Source: Bombus terrestris (Eukaryota > Arthropoda > Insecta > Hymenoptera > Apidae). Taken from it: a stretch of DNA of 64,000 bases. The stretch is taken from positions 300,109-364,108 of the forward strand of contig NW_025963601.1 in NCBI RefSeq assembly GCF_910591885.1, written 5' to 3'. A program made the translations under genes and the position numbers. Of the stretch, positions 13,131 through 26,879 are shown in pieces (positions within the stretch are counted from its first letter, which is position 1; the number at the start of each line of letters is the position of its first letter). Under the pieces are notes generated by a model. The model was not told where the DNA came from and did no database searches. It saw nothing but the letters and a program-made list of their open reading frames with translations.

Positions 13131-14160
13131 GGACAACGTGGGACACCGTTGGACACCGTGGGACACCGTTGGACACCGTTGGACATCGTTGGACATCGTT
13201 GGACATCGTTGGACATCGTTGGACACCGTTGGACACCGTTGGACACCGTTGGACATCGTTGGACACCGTGGGACAACGTGGGACAACGTGGGACAACGTG
13301 GGACAACGTGGGACAACGTGGGACAACGTGGGACAACGTGGGACAACGTGGGACAACGTGGGACAACGTGGGACATCGTGGGACAACGTGGGACAACGTG
13401 GGACAACGTGGGACAACGTGGGACATCGTGGGACAACGTGGGACAACGTGGGACAACGTGGGACATCGTGGGACAACGTGGGACAACGTGGGACATCGTG
13501 GGACAACGTGGGACAACGTGGGACACCGTTGGACACCGTTGGACACCGTTGGACATCGTTGGACACCGTGGGACAACGTGGGACAACGTGGGACAACGTG
13601 GGACAACGTGGGACATCGTGGGACAACGTGGGACAACGTGGGACAACGTGGGACAACGTGGGACAACGTGGGACAACGTGGGACAACGTGGGACAACGTG
13701 GGACACCGTTGGACACCGTGGGACACCGTTGGACACCGTTGGACATCGTTGGACACCGTGGGACAACGTGGGACAACGTGGGACAACGTGGGACAACGTG
13801 GGACATCGTGGGACAACGTGGGACAACGTGGGACAACGTGGGACAACGTGGGACATCGTGGGACAACGTGGGACAACGTGGGACAACGTGGGACATCGTG
13901 GGACAACGTGGGACAACGTGGGACAACGTGGGACAAAGTGGGACAACGTGGGACACCGTTGGACACCGTTGGACACCGTTGGACACCGTTGGACATCGTT
14001 GGACACCGTGGGACAACGTGGGACAACGTGGGACAACGTGGGAAACCATGGAACAACGTGGGACAACGTGGGACACCGTTGGACATCGTTGGACATCGTT
14101 GGACACCGTGGGACAACGTGGGACAACGTGGGACAACGTGGGACAACGTCGGACAACGTG
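13131..14160 (+). repeat. 2.15-kb-offset duplication, copy 2
   Basis: Partner of 10991-12010, with GGACAAAGTG at 13931, M at 14041 and C at 14141. GGACAAAGTG also occurs at 16551, 20901 and 37139, so this block or part of it is present more than twice. Confidence 0.85.
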
Positions 14161-14640
14161 GGACAACGTGGGACATCGTGGGACAACGTGGGACAACGTG
14201 GGACAACGTGGGACAACGTGGGACAACGTGGGACACCGTTGGACACCGTGGGACACCGTTGGACACCGTTGGACATCGTTGGACACCGTGGGACAACGTG
14301 GGACAACGTGGGACAATGTGGAACAACGTGGGACATCGTGGGACAACGTGGGACAACGTGGGACAACGTGGGACATCGTGGGACAACGTGGGACAACGTG
14401 GGACAACGTGGGACATCGTGGGACAACGTGGGACAACGTGGGACAACGTGGGACAACGTGGGACATCGTGGGACAACGTGGGACAACGTGGGACAACGTG
14501 GGACATCGTGGGACAACGTGGGACAACGTGGGACAACGTGGGACAACGTGGGACAACGTGGGACACCGTTGGACACCGTTGGACACCGTTGGACACCGTT
14601 GGACATCGTTGGACACCGTGGGACAACGTGGGACAACGTG

Positions 14641-15490
14641 GGACAACGTGGGAAACCATGGAACAACGTGGGACAACGTGGGACACCGTTGGACATCGTT
14701 GGACATCGTTGGACACCGTGGGACAACGTGGGACAACGTGGGACAACGTGGGACAACGTCGGACAACGTGGGACAACGTGGGACAACGTGGGACAACGTG
14801 GGACAACGTGGGACAACGTGGGACAACGTGGGACACCGTTGGACACCGTGGGACACCGTTGGACACCGTGGGACATCGTTGGACATCGTTGGACATCGTT
14901 GGACATCGTTGGACACCGTTGGACACCGTTGGACACCGTTGGACATCGTTGGACACCGTGGGACAACGTGGGACAACGTGGGACAACGTGGGACAACGTG
15001 GGACAACGTGGGACACCGTTGGACACCGTGGGACACCGTTGGACACCGTTGGACATCGTTGGACACCGTGGGACAACGTGGGACAACGTGGGACAACGTG
15101 GGACAACGTGGGACATCGTGGGACACCGTTGGACACCGTGGGACACCGTTGGACACCGTTGGACATCGTTGGACACCGTGGGACAACGTGGGACAACGTG
15201 GGACAACGTGGGACAACGTGGGACATCGTGGGACAACGTGGGACAACGTGGGACAACGTGGGACAACGTGGGACATCGTGGGACAACGTGGGACAACGTG
15301 GGACAACGTGGGACATCGTGGGACAACGTGGGACAACGTAGGACATCGTGGGACAACGTGGGACAACGTGGGACACCGTTGGACACCGTTGGACACCGTT
15401 GGACACCGTTGGACATCGTTGGACACCGTGGGACAACGTGGGACAACGTGGGACAACGTGGGAAACCATGGAACAACGTGGGACAACGTG
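14641..15490 (+). repeat. 14.64-kb-offset duplication, copy 2
   Basis: Partner of 1-850 at an offset of 14,640 bp. GGACAACGTA lies at 15331 and C at 14751. The match stops after the A unit at 15481, where copy 1 continues P-Q-Q-R but this copy jumps to R and soon to another M at 15531. That abrupt change looks like a recombination or slippage junction. A third occurrence of the GGACAACGTA block lies at 22411-22420. Confidence 0.92.
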
Positions 15491-18400
15491 GGACACCGTG
15501 GGACAACGTGGGACAACGTGGGACAACGTGGGAAACCATGGAACAACGTGGGACAACGTGGGACACCGTTGGACATCGTTGGACATCGTTGGACACCGTG
15601 GGACAACGTGGGACAACGTGGGACAACGTGGGACATCGTGGGACAACGTGGGACAACGTGGGACAACGTGGGACATCGTGGGACAACGTGGGACAACGTG
15701 GGACAACGTGGGACAACGTGGGACAACGTGGGACAACGTGGGACATCGTGGGACAACGTGGGACAACGTGGGACAACGTGGGACAACGTGGGACAACGTG
15801 GGACACCGTTGGACACCGTTGGACACCGTTGGACACCGTTGGACATCGTTGGACACCGTGGGACAACGTGGGACAACGTGGGACAACGTGGGAAACCATG
15901 GAACAACGTGGGACAACGTGGGACACCGTTGGACATCGTTGGACATCGTTGGACACCGTGGGACAACGTGGGACAACGTGGGACAACGTGGGACAACGTC
16001 GGACAACGTGGGACAACGTGGGACAACGTGGGACAACGTGGGACAACGTGGGACAACGTGGGACAACGTGGGACAACGTGGGACAACGTGGGACAACGTG
16101 GGACATCGTGGGACAACGTGGGACAACGTGGGACAACGTGGGACAACGTGGGACATCGTTGGACACCGTTGGACACCGTGGGACAACGTGGGACAACGTG
16201 GGACAACGTGGGACAACGTGGGACAACGTGGGACAACGTGGGACAACGTGGGACAACGTGGGACAACGTGGGACAACGTGGGACAACGTGGGACAACGTG
16301 GGACAACGTGGGACACCGTTGGACATCGTTGGACAACGTGGGACAACGTGGGACAACGTGGGACAACGTGGGACAACGTGGGACAACGTGGGACACCGTT
16401 GGACACCGTTGGACATCGTTGGACACCGTGGGACAACGTGGGACAACGTGGGACAACGTGGGACAACGTGGGACATCGTGGGACAACGTGGGACAACGTG
16501 GGACAACGTGGGACATCGTGGGACAACGTGGGACAACGTGGGACAACGTGGGACAAAGTGGGACAACGTGGGACACCGTTGGACACCGTTGGACACCGTT
16601 GGACACCGTTGGACATCGTGGGACAACGTGGGACAACGTGGGACAACGTGGGACAACGTCGGACAACGTGGGACAACGTGGGACATCGTGGGACAACGTG
16701 GGACAACGTGGGACAACGTGGGACAACGTGGGACAACGTGGGACACCGTTGGACAACGTGGGACACCGTTGGACACCGTTGGACACCGTTGGACACCGTT
16801 GGACATCGTGGGACAACGTGGGACAACGTGGGACAACGTGGGACAACGTCGGACAACGTGGGACAACGTGGGACATCGTGGGACAACGTGGGACAACGTG
16901 GGACAACGTGGGACAACGTGGGACAACGTGGGACACCGTTGGACACCGTGGGACACCGTTGGACACCGTTGGACATCGTTGGACACCGTGGGACAACGTG
17001 GGACAACGTGGGACAACGTGGGACAACGTGGGACATCGTGGGACAACGTGGGACAACGTGGGACAACGTGGGACAACGTGGGACAACGTGGGACATCGTG
17101 GGACAACGTGGGACAACGTGGGACAACGTGGGACAACGTGGGACATCGTGGGACAACGTGGGACAACGTGGGACAACGTGGGACATCGTGGGACAACGTG
17201 GGACAACGTGGGACAACGTGGGACAACGTGGGACATCGTGGGACAACGTGGGACAACGTGGGACAACGTGGGACATCGTGGGACAACGTGGGACAACGTG
17301 GGACAACGTGGGACAACGTGGGACAACGTGGGACAACGTGGGACATCGTGGGACAACGTGGGACAACGTGGGACAACGTGGGACATCGTGGGACAACGTG
17401 GGACAACGTGGGACAACGTGGGACAACGTGGAACAACGTGGGACACCGTTGGACACCGTTGGACACCGTTGGACACCGTTGGACATCGTTGGACACCGTG
17501 GGACAACGTGGGACAACGTGGGACAACGTGGGAAACCATGGAACAACGTGGGACAACGTGGGACACCGTTGGACATCGTTGGACATCGTTGGACACCGTG
17601 GGACAACGTGGGACAACGTGGGACAACGTGGGACAACGTCGGACAACGTGGGACAACGTGGGACATCGTGGGACAACGTGGGACAACGTGGGACAACGTG
17701 GGACAACGTGGGACAACGTGGGACACCGTTGGACACCGTGGGACACCGTTGGACATCGTTGGACACCGTGGGACAACGTGGGACAACGTGGGACAACGTG
17801 GGACAACGTGGGACAACGTGGGACAACGTGGGACAACGTGGGACAACGTGGGACAACGTGGGACAACGTGGGACAACGTGGGACAACGTGGGACAACGTG
17901 GGACAACGTGGGACAACGTGGGACACCGTTGGACACCGTGGGACACCGTTGGACACCGTGGGACACCGTTGGACACCGTTGGACATCGTTGGACATCGTT
18001 GGACATCGTTGGACATCGTTGGACACCGTTGGACACCGTTGGACACCGTTGGACATCGTTGGACACCGTGGGACAACGTGGGATAACGTGGGACAACGTG
18101 GGACAACGTGGGACAACGTGGGACACCGTTGGACACCGTGGGACACCGTTGGACACCGTTGGACATCGTTGGACACCGTGGGACAACGTGGGACAACGTG
18201 GGACAACGTGGGACAACGTGGGACATCGTGGGACACCGTTGGACACCGTGGGACACCGTTGGACACCGTTGGACATCGTTGGACACCGTGGGACAACGTG
18301 GGACAACGTGGGACAACGTGGGACAACGTGGGACATCGTGGGACAACGTGGGACAACGTGGGACATCGTGGGACAACGTGGGACAACGTGGGACAACGTG

Positions 18401-19910
18401 GGACAACGTGGGACACCGTTGGACAACGTGGGACACCGTGGGACAACGTGGGACAACGTGGGACAACGTGGGACAACGTGGGACAACGTGGGAAACCATG
18501 GAACAACGTGGGACAACGTGGGACACCGTTGGACATCGTTGGACAACGTGGGACAACGTGGGACAACGTGGGACAACGTGGGACAACGTGGGACAACGTG
18601 GGACAACGTGGGACACCGTTGGACACCGTGGGACACCGTTGGACACCGTTGGACATCGTTGGACACCGTGGGACAACGTGGGACAACGTGGGACAACGTG
18701 GGACAACGTGGGACAACGTGGGACAACGTGGGACAACGTGGGACAACGTGGGACAACGTGGGACAACGTGGGACACCGTTGGATAACGTGGGACACCGTT
18801 GGACATCGTTGGACACCGTGGGACAACGTGGGACACCGTTGGACATCGTTGGACACCGTGGGACAACGTGGGACAACGTGGGACAACTTGGGACACCGTT
18901 GGACACCGTTGGACACCGTTGGACACCGTTGGACATCGTTGGACACCGTGGGACAACGTGGGACAACGTGGGACAACGTGGGACAACGTGGGACAACGTG
19001 GGACATCGTGGGACAACGTGGGACAACGTGGGACAACGTGGGACACCGTTGGACATCGTTGGACACCGTGGGACAACGTGGGACAACGTGGGACAACGTG
19101 GGACAACGTGGGACAACGTGGGACAACGTGGGACACCGTTGGACACCGTTGGACACCGTTGGACATCGTTGGACACCGTGGGACAACGTGGGACAACGTG
19201 GGACAACGTGGGACAACGTGGGACAACGTGGGACAACGTGGGACAACGTGGGACAACGTGGGACAACGTGGGACAACGTGGGACAACGTGGGACAACGTG
19301 GGACATCGTGGGACAACGTGGGACAACGTGGGACAACGTGGGACATCGTTGGACACCGTTGGACACCGTGGGACAACGTGGGACAACGTGGGACAACGTG
19401 GGACAACGTGGGACAACGTGGGACAACGTGGGACAACGTGGGACAACGTGGGACAACGTGGGACAACGTGGGACAACGTGGGACACCGTTGGACATCGTT
19501 GGACACCGTGGGACAACGTGGGACAACGTGGGACAACGTGGGAAACCATGGAACAACGTGGGACAACGTGGGACACCTTTGGACATCGTTGGACAACGTG
19601 GGACAACGTGGGACAACGTGGGACCACGTGGGACAACGTGGGACAACGTGGGACAACGTGGGACAACTTGGGACAACGTGGGACAACGTGGGACAACGTG
19701 GGACAACGTGGGACATCGTGGGACAACGTGGGACAACGTGGGACAACGTGGGACACCGTTGGACAACGTGGGACACCGTTGGACATCGTTGGACACCGTG
19801 GGACAACGTGGGACAACGTGGGACCACGTGGGACAACGTGGGACAACGTGGGACAACGTGGGACAACTTGGGACAACGTGGGACAACGTGGGACAACGTG
19901 GGACAACGTG

Positions 19911-20010
19911 GGACATCGTGGGACAACGTGGGACAACGTGGAACAACGTGGGACAACGTGGGACAACGTGGGACACCGTTGGACATCGTTGGACACCGTG
20001 GGACACCGTG
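19911..20010 (+). repeat. Module with an isolated m unit (exemplar)
   Basis: Order S-A-A-m-A-A-P-Q-R-R, where m (GAACAACGTG at 19941) appears without a preceding M. The same module lies around 24341, 27880 and 36179. Other solitary m units are at 8881, 14321 and 17431. They could be independent G-to-A changes or remnants of an M-m pair whose M was converted back. Confidence 0.82.
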
Positions 20011-23000
20011 GGACAACGTGGGACAACGTGGGACAACGTGGGACAACGTGGGACAACGTGGGAAACCATGGAACAACGTGGGACAACGTGGGACACCGTT
20101 GGACATCGTTGGACAACGTGGGACAACGTGGGACCACGTGGGACAACGTGGGACAACGTGGGACAACGTGGGACACCGTTGGACACCGTGGGACACCGTT
20201 GGACACCGTTGGACATCGTTGGACACCGTGGGACAACGTGGGACAACGTGGGACAACGTGGGACAACGTGGGACAACGTGGGACAACGTGGGACAACGTG
20301 GGACAACGTGGGACAACGTGGGACAACGTGGGACAACGTGGGACAACGTGGGACACCGTTGGACAACGTGGGACACCGTTGGACATCGTTGGACACCGTG
20401 GGACAACGTGGGACAACGTGGGACAACGTGGGACAACGTGGGACAACGTGGGACACCGTTGGACATCGTTGGACATCGTTGGACATCGTTGGACATCGTT
20501 GGACACCGTTGGACACCGTTGGACACCGTTGGACATCGTTGGACACCGTGGGACAACGTGGGACAACGTGGGACAACGTGGGACAACGTGGGACAACGTG
20601 GGACAACGTGGGACATCGTGGGACAACGTGGGACAACGTGGGACAACGTTGGACACCGTGGGACACCGTTGGACACCGTTGGACACCGTGGGACACCGTT
20701 GGACACCGTTGGACATCGTTGGACACCGTGGGACAACGTGGGACAACGTGGGACAACGTGGGACAACGTGGGACATCGTGGGACAACGTGGGACAACGTG
20801 GGACAACGTGGGACAACGTGGGACATCGTGGGACAACGTGGGACAACGTGGGACAACGTGGGACATCGTGGGACAACGTGGGACAACGTGGGACAACGTG
20901 GGACAAAGTGGGACAACGTGGGACACCGTTGGACACCGTTGGACACCGTTGGACACCGTTGGACATCGTTGGACACCGTGGGACAACGTGGGACAACGTG
21001 GGACAACGTGGGAAACCATGGAACAACGTGGGACAACGTGGGACACCGTTGGACATCGTTGGACATCGTTGGATACCGTGGGACAACGTGGGACAACGTG
21101 GGACAACGTGGGACAACGTCGGACAACGTGGGACAACGTGGGACATCGTGGGACAACGTGGGACAACGTGGGACAACGTGGGACAACGTGGGACAACGTG
21201 GGACACCGTTGGACACCGTGGGACACCGTTGGACACCGTTGGACATCGTTGGACACCGTGGGACAACGTGGGACAACGTGGGACAACGTGGGACAACGTG
21301 GGACATCGTGGGACAACGTGGGACAACGTGGGACAACGTGGGACAACGAGGGACATCGTGGGACAACGTGGGACAACGTGGGACAACGTGGGACATCGTG
21401 GGACAACGTGGGACAACGTGGGACAACGTGGGACAACGTGGGACATCGTGGGACAACGTGGGACAACGTGGGACAACGTGGGACATCGTGGGACAACGTG
21501 GGACAACGTGGGACAACGTGGGACAACGTGGGACAACGTGGGACAACGTGGGACAACGTGGGACATCGTGGGACAACGTGGGACAACGTGGGACAACGTG
21601 GGACATCGTGGGACAACGTGGGACAACGTGGGACAACGTGGGACAACGTGGGACAACGTGGGACACCGTTGGACACCGTTGGACACCGTTGGACACCGTT
21701 GGACATCGTTGGACACCGTGGGACAACGTGGGACAACGTGGGACAACGTGGGAAACCATGGAACAACGTGGGACAACGTGGGACACCGTTGGACATCGTT
21801 GGACATCGTTGGACACCGTGGGACAACGTGGGACAACGTGGGACAACGTGGGACAACGTCGGACAACGTGGGACAACGTGGGACATCGTGGGACAACGTG
21901 GGACAACGTGGGACAACGTGGGACAACGTGGGACAACGTGGGACACCGTGGGACACCGTGGGACACCGTGGGACATCGTTGGACACCGTGGGACAACGTG
22001 GGACAACGTGGGACAACGTGGGACAACGTGGGACAACGTGGGACAACGTGGGACAACGTGGGACAACGTGGGACAACGTGGGACAACGTGGGACAACGTG
22101 GGACAACGTGGGACAACGTGGGACAACGTGGGACAACGTGGGACAACGTGGGACACCGTTGGACACCGTGGGACACCGTTGGACACCGTTGGACATCGTT
22201 GGACATCGTTGGACATCGTTGGACATCGTTGGACACCGTTGGACACCGTTGGACACCGTTGGACATCGTTGGACACCGTGGGACAACGTGGGACAACGTG
22301 GGACAACGTGGGACAACGTGGGACAACGTGGGACACCGTGGGACACCGTTGGACACCGTTGGACATCGTTGGACACCATGGGACAACGTGGGACATCGTG
22401 GGACAACGTGGGACAACGTAGGACATCGTGGGACAACGTGGGACAACGTGGGACACCGTTGGACACCGTTGGACACCGTTGGACACCGTTGGACATCGTT
22501 GGACACCGTGGGACAACGTGGGACAACGTGGGACAACGTGGGAAACCATGGAACAACGTGGGACAACGTGGGACACCGTTGGACATCGTTGGACATCGTT
22601 GGACACCGTGGGACAACGTGGGACAACGTGGGACAACGTGGGACAACGTCGGACAACGTGGGACAACGTGGGACAACGTGGGACAACGTGGGACAACGTG
22701 GGACAACGTGGGACAACGTGGGACAACGTGGGACAACGTGGGACAACGTGGGACATCGTGGGACAACGTGGGACAACGTGGGACAACGTGGGACAACGTG
22801 GGACACCGTGGGACAACGTGGGACAACGTGGGACAACGTGGGACAACGTGGGACAACGTGGGACAACGTGGGACAACGTGGGACATCGTGGGACAACGTG
22901 GGACAACGTGGGACAACGTGGGACACCGTTGGACACCGTTGGACACCGTTGGACACCGTTGGACATCGTTGGACACCGTGGGACAACGTGGGACAACGTG

Positions 23001-24200
23001 GGACAACGTGGGACAACGTGGGACAACGTGGGACAACGTGGGACAACGTGGGACAACGTGGGACAACGTGGGACATCGTGGGACAACGTGGGACAACGTG
23101 GGACAACGTGGGACAACGTGGGACAACGTGGGACACCGTTGGACATCGTTGGACACCGTGGGACAACGTGGGACAACGTGGGACAACGTGGGACACCGTT
23201 GGACACCGTTGGACACCGTTGGACACCGTTGGACATCGTTGGACACCGTGGGACAACGTGGGACAACGTGGGACAACGTGGGAAACCATGGAACAACGTG
23301 GGACAACGTGGGACACCGTTGGACATCGTTGGACAACGTGGGACAACGTGGGACAACGTGGGACAACGTGGGACAACGTGGGACAACGTGGGACATCGTG
23401 GGACAACGTGGGACAACGTGGGACAACGTGGGACAACGTGGGACATCGTTGGACACCGTGGGACAACGTGGGACAACGTGGGACAACGTGGGACAACGTG
23501 GGACAACGTGGGACATCGTGGGACAACGTGGGACAACGTGGGACAACGTGGGACAACGTGGGACACCGTTGGACAACGTGGGACACCGTTGGACATCGTT
23601 GGACACCGTGGGACAACGTGGGACAACGTGGGACCACGTGGGACAACGTGGGACAACGTGGGACAACGTGGGACACCGTTGGACAACGTGGGACACCGTT
23701 GGACATCGTTGGACACCGTGGGACAACGTGGGACACCGTTGGACATCGTTGGACACCGTGGGACAACGTGGGACAACGTGGGACAACTTGGGACACCGTT
23801 GGACACCGTTGGACACCGTTGGACACCGTTGGACATCGTTGGACACCGTGGGACAACGTGGGACAACGTGGGACAACGTGGGACAACGTGGGACAACGTG
23901 GGACATCGTGGGACAACGTGGGACAACGTGGGACAACGTGGGACACCGTTGGACATCGTTGGACACCGTGGGACAACGTGGGACAACGTGGGACAACGTG
24001 GGACAACGTGGGACACCGTTGGACACCGTTGGACACCGTTGGACATCGTTGGACACCGTGGGACAACGTGGGACAACGTGGGACAACGTGGGACAACGTG
24101 GGACAACGTGGGACAACGTGGGACAACGTGGGACAACGTGGGACAACGTGGGACAACGTGGGACAACGTGGGACAACGTGGGACAACGTGGGACAACGTG

Positions 24201-25840
24201 GGACACCGTTGGACATCGTTGGACACCGTGGGACAACGTGGTACAACGTGGGACCACGTGGGACAACGTGGGACAACGTGGGACAACGTGGGACAACTTG
24301 GGACAACGTGGGACATCGTGGGACAACGTGGGACAACGTGGAACAACGTGGGACAACGTGGGACAACGTGGGACACCGTTGGACATCGTTGGACACCGTG
24401 GGACACCGTGGGACAACGTGGGACAACGTGGGACAACGTGGGACAACGTGGGACAACGTGGGAAACCATGGAACAACGTGGGACAACGTGGGACACCGTT
24501 GGACATCGTTGGACAACGTGGGACAACGTGGGACCACGTGGGACAACGTGGGACAACGTGGGACAACGTGGGACACCGTTGGACACCGTGGGACACCGTT
24601 GGACACCGTTGGACATCGTTGGACACCGTGGGACAACGTGGGACAACGTGGGACAACGTGGGACAACGTGGGACAACGTGGGACAACGTGGGACAACGTG
24701 GGACAACGTGGGACAACGTGGGACAACGTGGGACAACGTGGGACAACGTGGGACACCGTTGGACAACGTGGGACACCGTTGGACATCGTTGGACACCGTG
24801 GGACAACGTGGGACAACGTGGGACAACGTGGGACAACGTGGGACAACGTGGGACACCGTTGGACATCGTTGGACATCGTTGGACATCGTTGGACATCGTT
24901 GGACACCGTTGGACACCGTTGGACACCGTTGGACATCGTTGGACACCGTGGGACAACGTGGGACAACGTGGGACAACGTGGGACAACGTGGGACAACGTG
25001 GGACAACGTGGGACATCGTGGGACAACGTGGGACAACGTGGGACAACGTGGGACAACGTGGGACAACGTGGGACACCGTTGGACACCGTGGGACACCGTT
25101 GGACACCGTTGGACATCGTTGGACACCGTGGGACAACGTGGGACAACGTGGGACAACGTGGGACAACGTGGGACATCGTGGGACAACGTGGGACAACGTG
25201 GGACAACGTGGGACAACGTGGGACATCGTGGGACAACGTGGGACAACGTGGGAAACCATGGAACAACGTGGGACAACGTGGGACACCGTTGGACATCGTT
25301 GGACATCGTTGGACACCGTGGGACAACGTGGGACAACGTGGGACAACGTGGGACAACGTGGGACAACGTGGGACAACGTGGGACATCGTGGGACAACGTG
25401 GGACAACGTGGGACAACGTGGGACAACGTGGGACAACGTGGGACACCGTTGGACACCGTGGGACACCGTTGGACACCGTTGGACATCGTTGGACACCGTG
25501 GGACAACGTGGGACAACGTGGGACAACGTGGGACAACGTGGGACATCGTGGGACAACGTGGGACAACGTGGGACAACGTGGGACAACGTGGGACATCGTG
25601 GGACAACGTGGGACAACGTGGGACAACGTGGGACATCGTGGGACAACGTGGGACAACGTGGGACAACGTGGGACAACGTGGGACATCGTGGGACAACGTG
25701 GGACAACGTGGGACAACGTGGGACATCGTGGGACAACGTGGGACAACGTGGGACAACGTGGGACAACGTGGGACAACGTGGGACAACGTGGGACAACGTG
25801 GGACAACGTGGGACAACGTGGGACACCGTTGGACATCGTT
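24201..25840 (+). repeat. 3.5-kb-offset duplication, copy 1
   Basis: Pairs with 27720-29359 at offsets of 3,519 to 3,539 bp. Shared markers are the rare unit GTACAACGTG at 24241 followed by X at 24251, the isolated m unit at 24341, and M at 24461 and 25251. A GTACAACGTG-X pair is also found at 2321-2340. Confidence 0.88.
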
Positions 25841-26870
25841 GGACACCGTGGGATAACGTGGGACAACGTGGGACAACGTGGGACAACGTCGGACAACGTG
25901 GGACAACGTGGGACAACGTGGGACAACGTGGGACAACGTGGGACAACGTGGGACAACGTGGGACAACGTGGGACAACGTGGGACAACATGGGACATCGTG
26001 GGACAACGTGGGACAACGTGGGACAACGTGGGACAACGTGGGACACCGTGGGACAACGTGGGACAACGTGGGACAACGTGGGACAACGTGGGACAACGTG
26101 GGACAACGTGGGACAACGTGGGACATCGTGGGACAACGTGGGACAACGTGGGACAACGTGGGACACCGTTGGACACCGTTGGACACCGTTGGACACCGTT
26201 GGACATCGTTGGACACCGTGGGACAACGTGGGACAACGTGGGACAACGTGGGACAACGTGGGACAACGTGGGACAACGTGGGACAACGTGGGACATCGTG
26301 GGACAACGTGGGACAACGTGGGACAACGTGGGACAACGTGGGACAACGTGGGACACCGTTGGACATCGTTGGACACCGTGGGACAACGTGGGACAACGTG
26401 GGACAACGTGGGACACCGTTGGACACCGTTGGACACCGTTGGACACCGTTGGACATCGTTGGACACCGTGGGACAACGTGGGACAACGTGGGACAACGTG
26501 GGAAACCATGGAACAACGTGGGACAACGTGGGACACCGTTGGACATCGTTGGACAACGTGGGACAACGTGGGACAACGTGGGACAACGTGGGACAACGTG
26601 GGACAACGTGGGACATCGTGGGACAACGTGGGACAACGTGGGACAACGTGGGACAACGTGGGACATCGTTGGACACCGTGGGACAACGTGGGACAACGTG
26701 GGACAACGTGGGACAACGTGGGACAACGTGGGACATCGTGGGACAACGTGGGACAACGTGGGACAACGTGGGACAACGTGGGACACCGTTGGACAACGTG
26801 GGACACCGTTGGACATCGTTGGACACCGTGGGACAACGTGGGACAACGTGGGACCACGTGGGACAACGTG

Positions 26871-26879
26871 GGCAACGTG
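26871..26879 (+). repeat. 9-bp unit GGCAACGTG (register shift)
   Basis: This is the first break of the 10-bp phase: the A at unit position 3 is missing. Its context (X-A, this unit, A-P-A-P-Q-R) matches 23631-23720, where the same place holds a full 10-bp A unit. It is therefore a recent single-base deletion in one copy, or a consensus error, and not an old family variant. Confidence 0.9.

Larger units (their letters stand above)
1..26870 (+). repeat. Register block 1: 2,687 units in perfect 10-bp phase
   Basis: Every unit here is exactly 10 bp, so 26,870 bases pass without one net indel inside a unit; changes in repeat number are always whole units. The block holds most haplotype I cassettes (M at 11, 821, 3821, 4441, 5851, 7141, 10611, 11891, 12111, 14041, 14651, 15891, 17531, 21011, 21751 and 22541). 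It also holds haplotype III cassettes at 5141, 7841 and 9091, and two P/Q-rich islands near 10.1 and 12.7 kb. No gene is visible. Confidence 0.97.

Noticed and set aside
22371..22390. CCATGG at 22377 as another M unit
   Set aside because: The unit is GGACACCATG, an R unit with one G-to-A change, and is followed by A and not m. It is a point variant and not a cassette.
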